Assembly (NCBI RefSeq): GCF_000003815.2
Contig: NC_049994.1
Span: 11,623,894 to 11,687,893 of the forward strand
Length of the DNA stretch: 64,000 nt
Origin: Branchiostoma floridae
Taxonomy: Eukaryota > Chordata > Leptocardii > Amphioxiformes > Branchiostomatidae
Direction of reading: 5' to 3'
In this document: positions 55,301-64,000 of the stretch, piece by piece
How the letters are laid out: each line of letters begins with the position of its first letter
Numbering within the stretch: position 1 is the first letter of the stretch
Made by a program: the position numbers and the translations under genes
Notes under the pieces: model-generated
Database searches by the model: none
The model's input: the letters and a program-made list of their open reading frames with translations, nothing else
What the model was told of the DNA's origin: nothing

Positions 55301-58300
55301 ACAAAGTTTCGGTTAGATTTTTCACGTCATGCCATATGCATGACATTCATGGCATAGCCTTTTCTCAAACATGTCTGAAATGTTTGAATAATAACGGAGC
55401 AGTTGGTGTTTGCTTCTTGGCTTCTTTGTACATAAAGACAGAATGAAGGTATGACAATGTTTTACGTAGATTTTATAGCAGTTTTTCTCATGTCACGTCA
55501 TATCTTATATGCATGAGATCTATGGCATAGCCTTGCTCTAAACTTGACTGAAATGTTTTTGTTTTGTAAGCAGATTATCGTGAACCATGACGTCACAGTT
55601 GTAAAGGGATGTGGACTGGGAGGAGGATCTCTGATAAACGCCAATGTCGGGCTGGACTGTGACCGGAGGGTGTTCGACGATGAGGTTTGTTATACCGTGT
55701 TGAGGATCACGCGATTGTGGCGTAATATAGTGTCCGCCATGTTGTGTGGATCAAAGACAGATACGCTGTCAAAATCCCAAGGTTGTTTTAATAATGAACT
55801 AAATGAAAGAAATTTTGTGCCAAATATTGTTTCATGCATACTCACCTACACATTGGCTTTGTTGTACCCAATAGAACAGTAGATGTAGTTACCATTAGGC
55901 TTGATTTTGATACAGGATTGATAAATGTAAAGCATCATCCACGCCGTGAAGTGCATGAAAACGTGGATACTTTGCATCATTTTCTGTCATTTTTTTAATG
56001 TCTGAATTGTAGGCTTGGCCCAAGGCATTTCGCGACGACCTGGAGGCCGTGAATGGGGTTGACCGGGAGCATGCCTGGCAAATGCTCAAGCCTGCCCCAT
56101 ACCCCCGTAAGTTCCCCCCGCTGACCAAGATGGGACAGTTGAAGAAGGCAGCTAAGTCAGTAGCGAAGGAAGTTCTGGACATCGAAGACATCGATAATGT
56201 TTTCTACAGGCCGCCTTTGTACGTTAATTTCAAAGGTAGGTGCACGTGGAACTTGACAGTACAGCCTTGGCAAGGATGTTTTACGGTACCAGAAGTTTTA
56301 CGTTGTGCATGTGTAATCACAACTGGTGATATTTCGATACATCTCACTCAGATACGAAGTCTAACCACGTGGGTGTACCCCAGGAGGCGTGTGTCGGGTG
56401 CGGGAACTGCTGTTCGGGTTGTAACTACGGCGCTAAGAACACACTCATCATGAACTACCTACCTGACGCCAAGAACCATGGCGCTGACATCTTCACTAAG
56501 GTAAGTGCTATCTTCATTCAAGATGTTTAAAAGGCGATCGATCTCTCGTCTTACTTGCCATGTTGATTTCAGATTGCCTCTCCTTCCCTCCCATCTTTCG
56601 TAAAATCTTGTAGTATCTTCTGAACACATTTTACAAGCATCGAAATTTTAGTATACCCCCTATTTACGTCTTAACACGACAACAAAGCTGGAATGTAAAC
56701 AAAAACTGCGGCTTCATGATCAAGTTCGTTTACTAGTTACGTCGCTTGAAAACTTACAGGTAATTTGGTCTGAAATTAACTCCAGGCCTTTTAGAGCTGT
56801 TTCGTTGAAAGTGCATCGCTTGATACTCATGTAGTTTGATTTGATTTGATTTATTCGGCTGTATAGTGAGAAATAGAGCCAGGGCTACCCAACTAGCCGG
56901 AGGCTATTATCAAGGGCTAGCCCTGGTAAAAGTACAATATAACATTACATTTGTCGATACATGAGGTTTGTTGTTTGAGCTAGGAATACAAGAGTAATCT
57001 ATTCACAAACGCTGTATTTCCTTTTTCTCAAACGTTATATATACAGGTTGAGGTTGAAGCCATTGAGAAAGACGGCGAGGACTGGCGGGTATGTTACGTC
57101 ACACACGCAGACGGCATCACAGGGGAGGAGCGGACTCTTCGCGCTGATGTCGTCATTCTTGGCGCAGGCGCACTGGGATCGACCAAGGTTTTACTCAACT
57201 CAAGAAAAAGGTAAAAAAATATTTTGACACATTATCGGGATTGCAAAACTCTTCAGAAAGTATTGCCTTTCCATATGCTTTACATTTAATGGGGGGGGGG
57301 GGCAGTATGTACCTGATAATGAATACCTTTATTGGTACCCTCTGGCAAAATTATACCAAACTGCATAATTGGTGCAACCTTTTGTAAACGTTTACGAAAT
57401 GTAGCCTAATTGAATTGGAGCATGTCAAAGACAGCACCTGCGACTTGCAATTGCTGTTCAAAAGTCATTCTGATTATTTATGAGTTCCTTGAAGTTCATC
57501 TGTGAAATGAAGTTTGTTAAATCTAAACCTATGTCTTACTGGAAACAGCAGGACAATGATTAATATTCTTATATTTTGTGCATTCATTTTAGAGGCTTAA
57601 ACCTGTCGGATCAGTTGGGAGAACGCTTCAGCACGAACGGGGACACCATCAGCTTCAGCTATGACGGCACTGACCCGGTGGAGTCGGTAGGACTGCCGCC
57701 TGACTTTGATAAAAAGAAACCCGTGGGTACGTACATGCTGTTACCATTGTGAAGGCAAGGTTATGTTATTAACTGTGTCTACATCTTTGCTTGAAAGCCA
57801 CATCTGAATTGGTGTTGTCCGTTTTCTAAAGAATACATCAATGTTAACGATATGCAAGTCTACTCATAGTCCAGTAATAAGCCCTTAAAAGATTTGCNNN
57901 NNNNNNNNNNNNNNNNNNNNNNNNNNNNNNNNNNNNNNNNNNNNNNNNNNNNNNNNNNNNNNNNNNNNNNNNNNNNNNNNNNNNNNNNNNNNNNNNNTGC
58001 ATGCACAGCGTACCAGGTTGAAACTAAAATACACCAGAACACTGGCATTTCAACATCGTATTCTATTTAGATGGATAAATACTATATTGTACAAAGTTTA
58101 CATTTCCTACTGCAACAGAACTTAGGAATGAACATGCCTTGAAAATGCGTCTTTAACGTTTTCCTCGAAAATCCATTTCTTTTGCCAGCGCTCGACCCTG
58201 GTCGAAAGGGTTGGTATGGTAACCGGAAACACAACTGTTACATTTTTCCTTTGCCTAAGCTATCTATGTGATATACGTATCTCCCCATGTTAGGTCCTTG

Positions 58301-60454
58301 TATCAGCAGTATCATAGACCTCCGAAGTCCACAGAAAGCCCTGTGTGAGGGGTACGTGATCGAGGACAGCTCACCGCCCCACATGACAGAGATGGGCTAC
58401 AGCATTCTCATGGCCATAGAGAGCCATGTTAGCGGCATCGACACCTTCCCTGACAAAAGTCTTTGGGAGGACGCGGTGAGTAACTGATCTGATATTTGAT
58501 CTCATGAATTTCATACTTACATGTTAAGGATCTCTTGTTCCCATGTCTGTTAGGATAACGTCCCAATTTGAAAAGGGGGCCCTGCCGGGCAGGTCACGGT
58601 CTGTTTTTGCCACTTTCGGGCTGAACCCTACGTGGATCATCTTGCGGTTCCTATGGTATTTTGCCGCCCTGCCGGACCCCGGGTTGAATTTAAGTCGGAC
58701 GGGCAACGGTGCCATTGGGACCAGTCTAAGCCAGGATGAGTTCAGAGATATAGAACAAGTCATTTGCCCTACATGACAGACATTCCAGGTCACGGGGTCA
58801 ATGGAATAGACTACTATTTCAGGGGGAGATTTTTTTGCATGTTTTTTGTAATATTGTATTTTCTATATAAGTGATGTTCACCGTAGGGTGACAGAAAGTG
58901 ATCAATAGACACGTGTGAGGTTATTTCAAAACCATATTTGCATAATTGATGTACTACAATTAAACAAAACATACCAAGAGCTTGGGACTCTTGTTCCAGA
59001 TGCGTGGACTACGCCCAGACAACATTTCCCGCACGTTGGGAATGCTGACCATGAGTCAGGATAAAGCCCAGGGAAAACTGATCCTGGATGAACAAGGCTC
59101 CATCGTCATGGACTACCCCAGCGTAGGAGAGGAGAAGAACTTCGAGCTGGTGAACAAAGGACATAAGGTGGCTGCAGGGAGCTTGGAAGGTACGTGGCTG
59201 CATATGCTATTATAACATGTAATCTCCAAGCAGATTTCCGGTGGCATAAGGTAGTATCAAAGCTGGCCAAGGAGTATAGCCGGCCAAAGGGAGTCAGAAG
59301 GGGGTGGGGCGGACCTCCTTAGGTCGGCTATTCTCCTTGGCGTAGCCAGCTTTGATTCTAGTTATCTTATGCTGCAGGTTTAATATTGTTACTTTAATCT
59401 GGCTTTACTCTGTCCAATATAGCCTTTGTTAAGTCCTGTGTCCCTTTCATGAAACGAAGGCGGAGTCACATACGTCGTGTCTCTGTTTTTGTTGGTCACA
59501 GAAATCTCAGCAATGCTGAAAAGGAGCCTTCTGGATTTTGGTTCGACGTATGTAACCCGGTTCTAAGGGGGAGGGGGGGGGAGGTTCTTCCAACATCACG
59601 TTTACTTTTTGTTTGTATCCACACAAGGCAGTTTCTCCATTGATCTGCGTCAGGAATTCTGTCCGACAAGCCTTACCTCTCTAGTTCTTGTTCCTTTGTA
59701 AGGTACCTTCATCCCGAACCCTGTGTGGGGAGGCCTGTTCGCCAAGTCCCGGGACGTGAAGTCTGTCATCACGGTCCATCCGCTGGGAGGGTGTGCGATG
59801 GGCGAATCCGGTCAGACTGGAGTGGTAAATCATAAGGGCCAGGTACTTGAATGTGTTCTTGTGTAGTTTTCTGTATTTCTCTATCCCCTTTGTATATTTC
59901 TATTAGGCGCAACCGATTTCCATACAATATTACAGTGAATAGATATATTTTCGATGCTCGCCGTGCCCCCAACGTTGTGCCCTTTGGAAATGTGTAAAAA
60001 TGGGTACCTGACACGGCGGTGATAAAAATAGCTTCACTTTTGTCTGTACTTGGCACTGTTAAAATGAACTACTAACTTAAGTGCAATCAAAAATTGTCCT
60101 CGTCTGTCCCAATGCGAAGAAAACTATTTTCCGCAAAAAAAGACATCTGAACGGCTGCAGGCCCGTTTCTATTTACAAATGATTTCTTACACCTACAAAA
60201 TAATAAGGATAAGATTCGTATACCATATAACACGGTATAAGATAATACAAATGTGATTTATCTTGGAGGTGTTTCAAGGGAACACAGAAGAAGTGTACGA
60301 CACGCTGTACGTGGTTGACGGTGCCGTCATCCCCCGGAGTCTGGGAGTCAACCCCACCCTCACCATCTGCATGGTCGCCGAGCGCTGCATGAGGCTCATG
60401 GCGGAGGACTGCGGCTGGACGGTCAGCTACAGCTTCGGCAAGAAGAAACGCTAG
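52319..60454 (+). CDS. GMC-family (cholesterol-oxidase-like) FAD oxidoreductase, 12 exons
   Basis: Exons: 52319-52372, 54305-54417, 55036-55195, 55574-55684, 56013-56235, 56352-56500, 57047-57210, 57593-57726, 58294-58475, 59000-59189, 59703-59842, 60269-60454 (TAG). All introns are GT-AG with compatible phases; product 601 residues. FAD binding: GSGYGG (42-47) with E65 about 20 residues on; [10 protein letters not shown] (123-132) is the second GMC signature; ILGAGALGS follows in exon 7. Catalytic pair: His519 in VHPLGGC and Asn568 in NPTLTI, as in cholesterol oxidase. Residues 234-244 form [11 protein letters not shown], a CxxCxxCxxxC set next to NYGAKNTL. The enzyme probably oxidises an alcohol or sterol with O2. 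The 100-N gap lies within intron 8. Substrate and location are not evident. Confidence 0.9.
53925..53975. repeat. Fragment of the 44985-46025 element
   Basis: ATAACTCGAGGAGGCCTGGA, GGATTTTATTGATATTTGGTATG parallels the ATAACTCAAG...GGATGGATT...TTGGTATG block of the larger element. Confidence 0.45.
53988..54173. mobile_element. MITE, GGCCTACGTCACATTTC family, copy 2
   Basis: 186 bp with inverted ends GGCCTACGTCACATT, a GCCCGGCCGGGC palindrome near the left end, and flanks TAA/TAT. The interior TTTCTTTACGT, TTTTATGCCATACAT matches copy 1. It is in intron 1 of the GMC gene. Confidence 0.72.
57898..57997. other. Assembly gap (100 N) in intron 8 of the GMC gene
   Basis: The flanking exons join in phase (split Gly370), and the protein reads through conserved sequence, so no exon is expected in the gap. 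Confidence 0.95.
58552..58729. mobile_element. MITE of the GGTCCCAATT family, inverted copy
   Basis: The ends TTAGGATAACGTCCCAATTTG and complement of TTAGACTGGTCCCAATGGC bracket blocks CTGCCGGGCAGGTCAC, TTTTTGCCACTTTCGGGCTG, CCCTACGTGGATC, TATTTTGCCGCC and TTGAATTTAAGTCGG, which are the reverse complement of blocks at 35600-35835. In intron 9 of the GMC gene. Confidence 0.65.
59244..59372. mobile_element. 129-bp inverted-repeat element (MITE-like)
   Basis: GCATAAGGTAGTATCAAAGC at the left pairs imperfectly with GCTTTGATTCTAGTTATCTTATGC at the right. Continuing inward, CCAAGGAGTATAGCCGGCC pairs with GGTCGGCTATTCTCCTTGG. Nearly the entire element folds on itself. In intron 10 of the GMC gene. 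Target duplication unclear. Confidence 0.65.
59955..60115 (+). mobile_element. SINE fragment, copy 4
   Basis: AACGTTGTGCCCTTTGGAAATG and AAAAATGGGTACCTGACACGG match the SINE body. The following TGTACTTGGCACTGTT...GTCTGTCCCAA stretch also occurs near 54645-54715, a likely shared tail. In intron 11 of the GMC gene. Confidence 0.5.
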
Positions 60455-62095
60455 GCCATTGTTTAAGTCGTTCCTTAATACCCTTGTAGTGCCTTGTAGT
60501 GGCAGGTCGAAAATGTATACGATGGCATGTTTCCTAATCTTTTCAGTTTCACAGTGTATTTCTACAGGGAGGGTTGCAAGCCCCTCCCCTTTACAGTGCT
60601 TGAGGTAGTTCCTAGAAAACGGAACCCCTACTTACGTCCCTTCCGAAAGACCGGCGCAGCCCCCACCAAGATGCCTTATCTAGGATTGAACCAGGGTCTT
60701 CCAGTAACCTACTAATCGGGATCAGGAGCTTTACTTCTGCTTCCAGTTGAGCTACTCCATGCTACTGTATCCCCTAAGTCAAATTTAACTATGTTTTAGT
60801 TACAAATGTTTTTTATTTGGTGAGCAAATGGTGGTATTTTACACGTTTTAATTGTTTTATCAAAATGTATCCTATATTTGATTGTTCTTGTGTTTGCATG
60901 ATATTGTCCTGATAGACATGAAGATGAAAGGTAAATGATGAAACGAGAATGATGATGAGTCAGAAGAGCTAAAGCTGTTCTAAACCACGATAATGTAATC
61001 ATCAATTAAATTTTATATCCAGATTTCAGTTGAGGAATTTAGAAAAAACACTCGATGATCTACAACCACAATTTTCTCTACCATACGGATGCTCAAGGAC
61101 ATAAAACACTCCAATGCAAAATATGTTATTTTTTTCCATTGTATTTGCGCCACCAAGATACAGATAATGCGGCTTTGAAGTCTCTGATTGCCAGAGTAGA
61201 GTAGAAATATCAAACACCATGTCTATTAAACATTAGAACACCGTGAACATTTCTGCATTTACAGTACATGTCTCCTATGGCACATTCTGGCGGCTTGTGA
61301 CATTAAACTACTATCATGTCTTATCGTATTATGATATCATAGAACTTCCAAATTATATACTACTATATGTAGTAATTTATCCATGTTGTAGCATGAGCAT
61401 CTATACTACGAGAATATGGTAACCCTGTGCCATTATTGCTAGTGCATATTTGCTACGATAATGTCCTTTCAGTCTTACTCACTACGTATGGACTATTCGA
61501 AATTACTTTATCCCTTTTTTGTATTCTTCTAAGGTAACAATATGATATCAATTGCAATTTTATAATGATTGCAAAGATGTATCATATTTGTATGGCGCTA
61601 CATTTTACAACTATCTAGCCTTACGAATAAAAGTTTTTTTATAAAATTGTTAGAATAATGTCGTTAATTTTTTTGTGTCAACTGAGTTTCCTCATCAAAT
61701 ATATGTTATACCTAGCTGCACTTGCAAAACTGACTCCCTTCATCTACTTTGAAAGCAATTGTAAAACAATAATGGTTGCTTCTAACAAAGGCATGCATAC
61801 TCTTCATAAAGCGCAGGGTGCTGATGGGCTTGTATTGGATGAAACAGTCACAGCTCTTCTTTCTTCGTTTCTGCACCTGAGCAAGTAAAGAACATGTCAT
61901 GATAAAAATCCAGTAGCAATGGCAAAGGTACACTAGTTAGTCAGGTATCTCCGGTATGACTATTTAGATATGGCTTTCTTTGCATTTTATTTATTTTATT
62001 CAGTGAGGAGGTAGCCTATTGCCGGTGTTCAAAATAAGATGCATGAGACACAACGAAAGGGGCGCATAAAATCCCCACAACAGTGCCGTACGTAC
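60455..62095. other. Convergent 3' region between the GMC and thyroglobulin-type genes
   Basis: It should hold the GMC 3' UTR and the last, unrecognised exon(s) of the minus-strand thyroglobulin-type gene. An AATAAA at about 61626 is a possible plus-strand polyadenylation signal, but it would imply a 1.2-kb UTR. No coding block with homology seen. Confidence 0.4.
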
Positions 62096-62341
62096 CATGT
62101 GTCTTCCAGTAGGTGTCGCAGTCGTATCCAGGAGTGGTGACTTCCCACGGCCTCTCCCCTGTCTCCCGGTACACGGTGCCGTCCACGGGGTGCACACAGT
62201 AGCAGTACCCGGTAGAGCCGTGGCACTGCCGGGTCCTGTACGAACCGTCTTCGGCGCACTCCTTGACGAAGAGGCCCAGCATGCCAGAGGCCAGGTCAGC
62301 CGCAGCTTTGTCACGCTCCTGCTGGCACTTCGTCTTTATTC
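62096..62341 (-). CDS. TY-1 domain exon 3
   Basis: 246 bases, phase 1 to phase 1. Cys order: TKC, KEC, RQCHGSTG, YCYC, YDC. The spacing between CYCVHP and the last Cys is longer than in the other two. Followed by donor GTACGT, so at least one more exon exists downstream. Confidence 0.82.
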
Positions 62342-63782
62342 CTAGTGTGTAGAAGTCATAGGTTTTAATCCATAACTTTATGCTTTACCATGTAAATAAA
62401 GGTAATGTTTTCGTGTATGTCTGTGGTGTGCGTGTGTGTGTGTGTGTGTCTCTCTTCTGTGTGTGTATGTCTCTCTGTGTATATGTATGTACGCATATGT
62501 ATGTGTGTGTATGTCTGTCTGTCTGTGTGTGTGTATATATATATGTCTGTGTGTGTGTCAACGTCTGTGTGTGTATGTCTCTCTCTCTCTCTCTGTATGT
62601 ATGTATGTATATTTGTGTGTGTATGTCTGTCTGTCTGTGTGTATGTGTGTCAGTATGTCTGTGTGTGTGTGTGTGTGTGTGTGTTTGTGTGTTTGTTCAT
62701 GTCTACCTTATCCCCCACCACCAAAGGAATTGGTAGGTAGGTATCAGACAACAAAATGGTCTTCGGTACGTACCATGTTGTTTCCAGTACTTGTCGCAGT
62801 CTTGCTTTGGCTGCCCTCTGTTTCCGGTCTCGTCGAAGATCGCCCCATCGTTCGGGTTGGCGCAGAAGCAGTAGCCGGTGGAGCCGTGACACTGCACCAC
62901 GCGGTACTTCCCCTTGTCGTCGCACTGCTTGATGAAGGCTCCGGGCCTCCTGACTGCAGAGTCCCGTTCTATCTCACACTTCGTCTTGGGCTCTGGAGCT
63001 GGGACACATTACATGTTTTTAAAGTGGTGGCGCAATCATATATACACCAAGTCGTAGGGCTCCGTGCAATTTTGATGTTGTAGATTATTTGATCAGACCG
63101 TGACAAAACCATCTGATGGCAATGATCTAAAACAGCCTTTTTATGCAACTTACCTGATTCACCTCCTTGCGACTCCCAATAGGTACTGCAGTCCGCTCCC
63201 GGCCTCCCCTGCGCGCGAGTCTCCTCGTACAGCGAGCCGGTGTGCGGGTGTGCGCAGTAGCAGTCCCCGGTGAACCCATAGCACTGGACCGGCAGGTACG
63301 AACCGTCGTCGTCACACTGTTTAATGAACACGTCCATCGACCCAGACTTCAGGGCTAGCTCCCGCTCCCTCTCACATTTGGTCGTCGTCTCTGCGGACAG
63401 ATAGCACATGAAATGTTTACGACAGGTTTCGAATTCTTCAAATTGCAGTAGCGACACCTAGCTGCGGTGCGACGTAGAACTAGTCATAATTGTCTTGAGA
63501 AAGGTGATAGATGCTCAACTTAGAACATCCTCATGATAATATAAAGCAAACCAACAGCATCCAATTTTGCCTGTCGTTGGTTTGTTCTAGTTGGTTGTGT
63601 GATGAGAACTAATTAAAAGACTTGCCTTTCACACAGGTCCAGATAACATGGCTGCCAGTCTCGCTGGTCTGGATACGGGAGTACACGGGACAGTGGGTCT
63701 TGTCTATCGGCGCACAGAAAGCCTTCCTCTTCAGACACATGCAGTTCACTCCAACCTTATTCGATGCCCACTTGGCGCCATT
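62096..63782 (-). CDS. Thyroglobulin type-1 repeat protein, partial (4 exons seen)
   Basis: Exons 63782-63626, 63390-63154, 62998-62774, 62341-62096. A Cys-rich exon is followed by three exons, each one six-Cys thyroglobulin type-1 domain. Where typical domains have CWCV, these have CYCAHP, CFCANP and CYCVHP; the QCxG motif is kept in all. TY-1 domains occur in secreted and matrix proteins and often bind or inhibit cysteine proteases. The 5' signal peptide exon probably lies beyond or near the window end. The 3' end after the last donor (CATG|GTACGT) is not identified. Extracellular location is inferred from the paired cysteines. Confidence 0.82.
62420..62700. repeat. (GT)n / (GTCT)n microsatellite
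   Basis: Long mixed TGTG, GTCT, CTCT and GTAT tracts inside an intron of the TY-1 gene. The open frames across it encode only Cys/Val repeats and are not genes. Confidence 0.95.
62774..62998 (-). CDS. TY-1 domain exon 2
   Basis: 225 bases, phase 1 to phase 1, beginning PEPKTKCEIERD and containing IKQCDD, VVQCHGSTGYCFCANP and KQDCDKYW. Flanked by CCCAG acceptor and CATG|GTACGT donor, the same donor context as exon 3. Confidence 0.85.
63154..63390 (-). CDS. TY-1 domain exon 1
   Basis: 237 bases, phase 1 to phase 1, with TTTKCERERELA, IKQCDDDGSY, PVQCYGFTGDCYCAHP and GADCSTYW. Donor is GTAAGT. The GD(C)YC in place of GYC and two extra acidic residues separate it from the other two copies. Confidence 0.85.
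63626..63782 (-). CDS. Cys-rich exon upstream of the TY-1 exons, GC donor
   Basis: 157 bases read NGAKWASNKVGVNCMCLKRK, then FCAPIDKTHCP and VIWTCVKG, ending in phase 1. The acceptor is TTTTCATATAG. The donor is AAG|GCAAGT: a GC donor with otherwise perfect consensus. Five cysteines suggest an extracellular module; I do not recognise the family. Confidence 0.62.
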
Positions 63783-63885
63783 CTATATGAAAAAGACCAA
63801 ATTGTATGGTAAATTGATATGATATTGAAATGTTATACATGGATCAGCTTTCATTGAAGAACATTGAAGATCATTGAAGAACTAC

Positions 63886-64000
63886 TGATTCTAGCCCCAG
63901 CCCCTCAGCCGTTCCAGTCACTTTACCCACCCCAGCCTCTTTACCCGCTCCAGCCCCTTTACCCACCCAGCCCCTTTACCCAGCCCAGCCCATTAACCAC
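63886..64000. repeat. Minisatellite, CAGCCCCTTTACCCA unit
   Basis: Several copies of a 15-17-base unit CCAGCCCCTTTACCCA with small changes run to the window edge. Confidence 0.85.

Noticed and set aside
46214-60454. Bacterial transfer or operon of the dioxygenase and GMC genes
   Set aside because: Both genes have many GT-AG introns and sit head to head; the families do occur in bacteria, but nothing here shows recent transfer.
62380-63083. Long plus-strand Cys/Val-rich open frames
   Set aside because: They read through a (GT)n microsatellite and then the antisense of a TY-1 exon.

Overview
The window looks like animal nuclear DNA and most likely a cephalochordate (amphioxus, Branchiostoma). 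This is an inference from intron-split genes with GT-AG sites, a peptide-type rhodopsin GPCR, thyroglobulin type-1 exons, a CR1-like retrotransposon carrying a 2A-like motif, and very dense small DNA transposons (MITEs). I could run no search. Five N runs (1530-1629, 3616-3715, 11799-12215, 39887-39986, 57898-57997) show it is a draft scaffold.

Layout. 1-5.4 kb is repeat-rich intergenic DNA with a pair of 178-bp pogo-like MITEs. 5.47-6.80 kb (minus) holds an intronless class A GPCR coding exon. 8.6-14.6 kb (plus) is a nearly complete CR1-like non-LTR retrotransposon: hydrophobic leader, 2A-like motif, PHD finger, APE endonuclease, then reverse transcriptase. It is interrupted by about 1.4 kb of foreign sequence and a gap flanked by an exact 172-bp duplication, and frameshifted at an A8 run. 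14.6-46 kb has no gene I can support. It holds satellites, SINEs, decayed retrotransposons, several MITEs with recognisable target-site duplications, a 633-bp foldback element, and a miRNA-like hairpin at 36.77 kb.

46.2-51.15 kb (minus) is a five-exon TauD/clavaminate-synthase-like dioxygenase gene that I assembled from splice sites; the predicted protein is 378 aa. 52.3-60.45 kb (plus) is a twelve-exon GMC/cholesterol-oxidase-like flavoenzyme gene; the predicted protein is 601 aa with all phases consistent. The two genes are head to head, with 1.17 kb between their start codons. 62.1-63.8 kb (minus) is part of a gene with three thyroglobulin type-1 domains on phase-1 symmetric exons, preceded by a Cys-rich exon with a GC splice donor.

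Functional links. The dioxygenase and the GMC oxidase may share a promoter region. The remaining genes show no evident joint pathway. The most notable structures are the 2A motif in the retrotransposon, degenerate copies of an exon end plus its splice donor inside a dioxygenase intron, the foldback and TTAA-flanked elements, and the hairpin.
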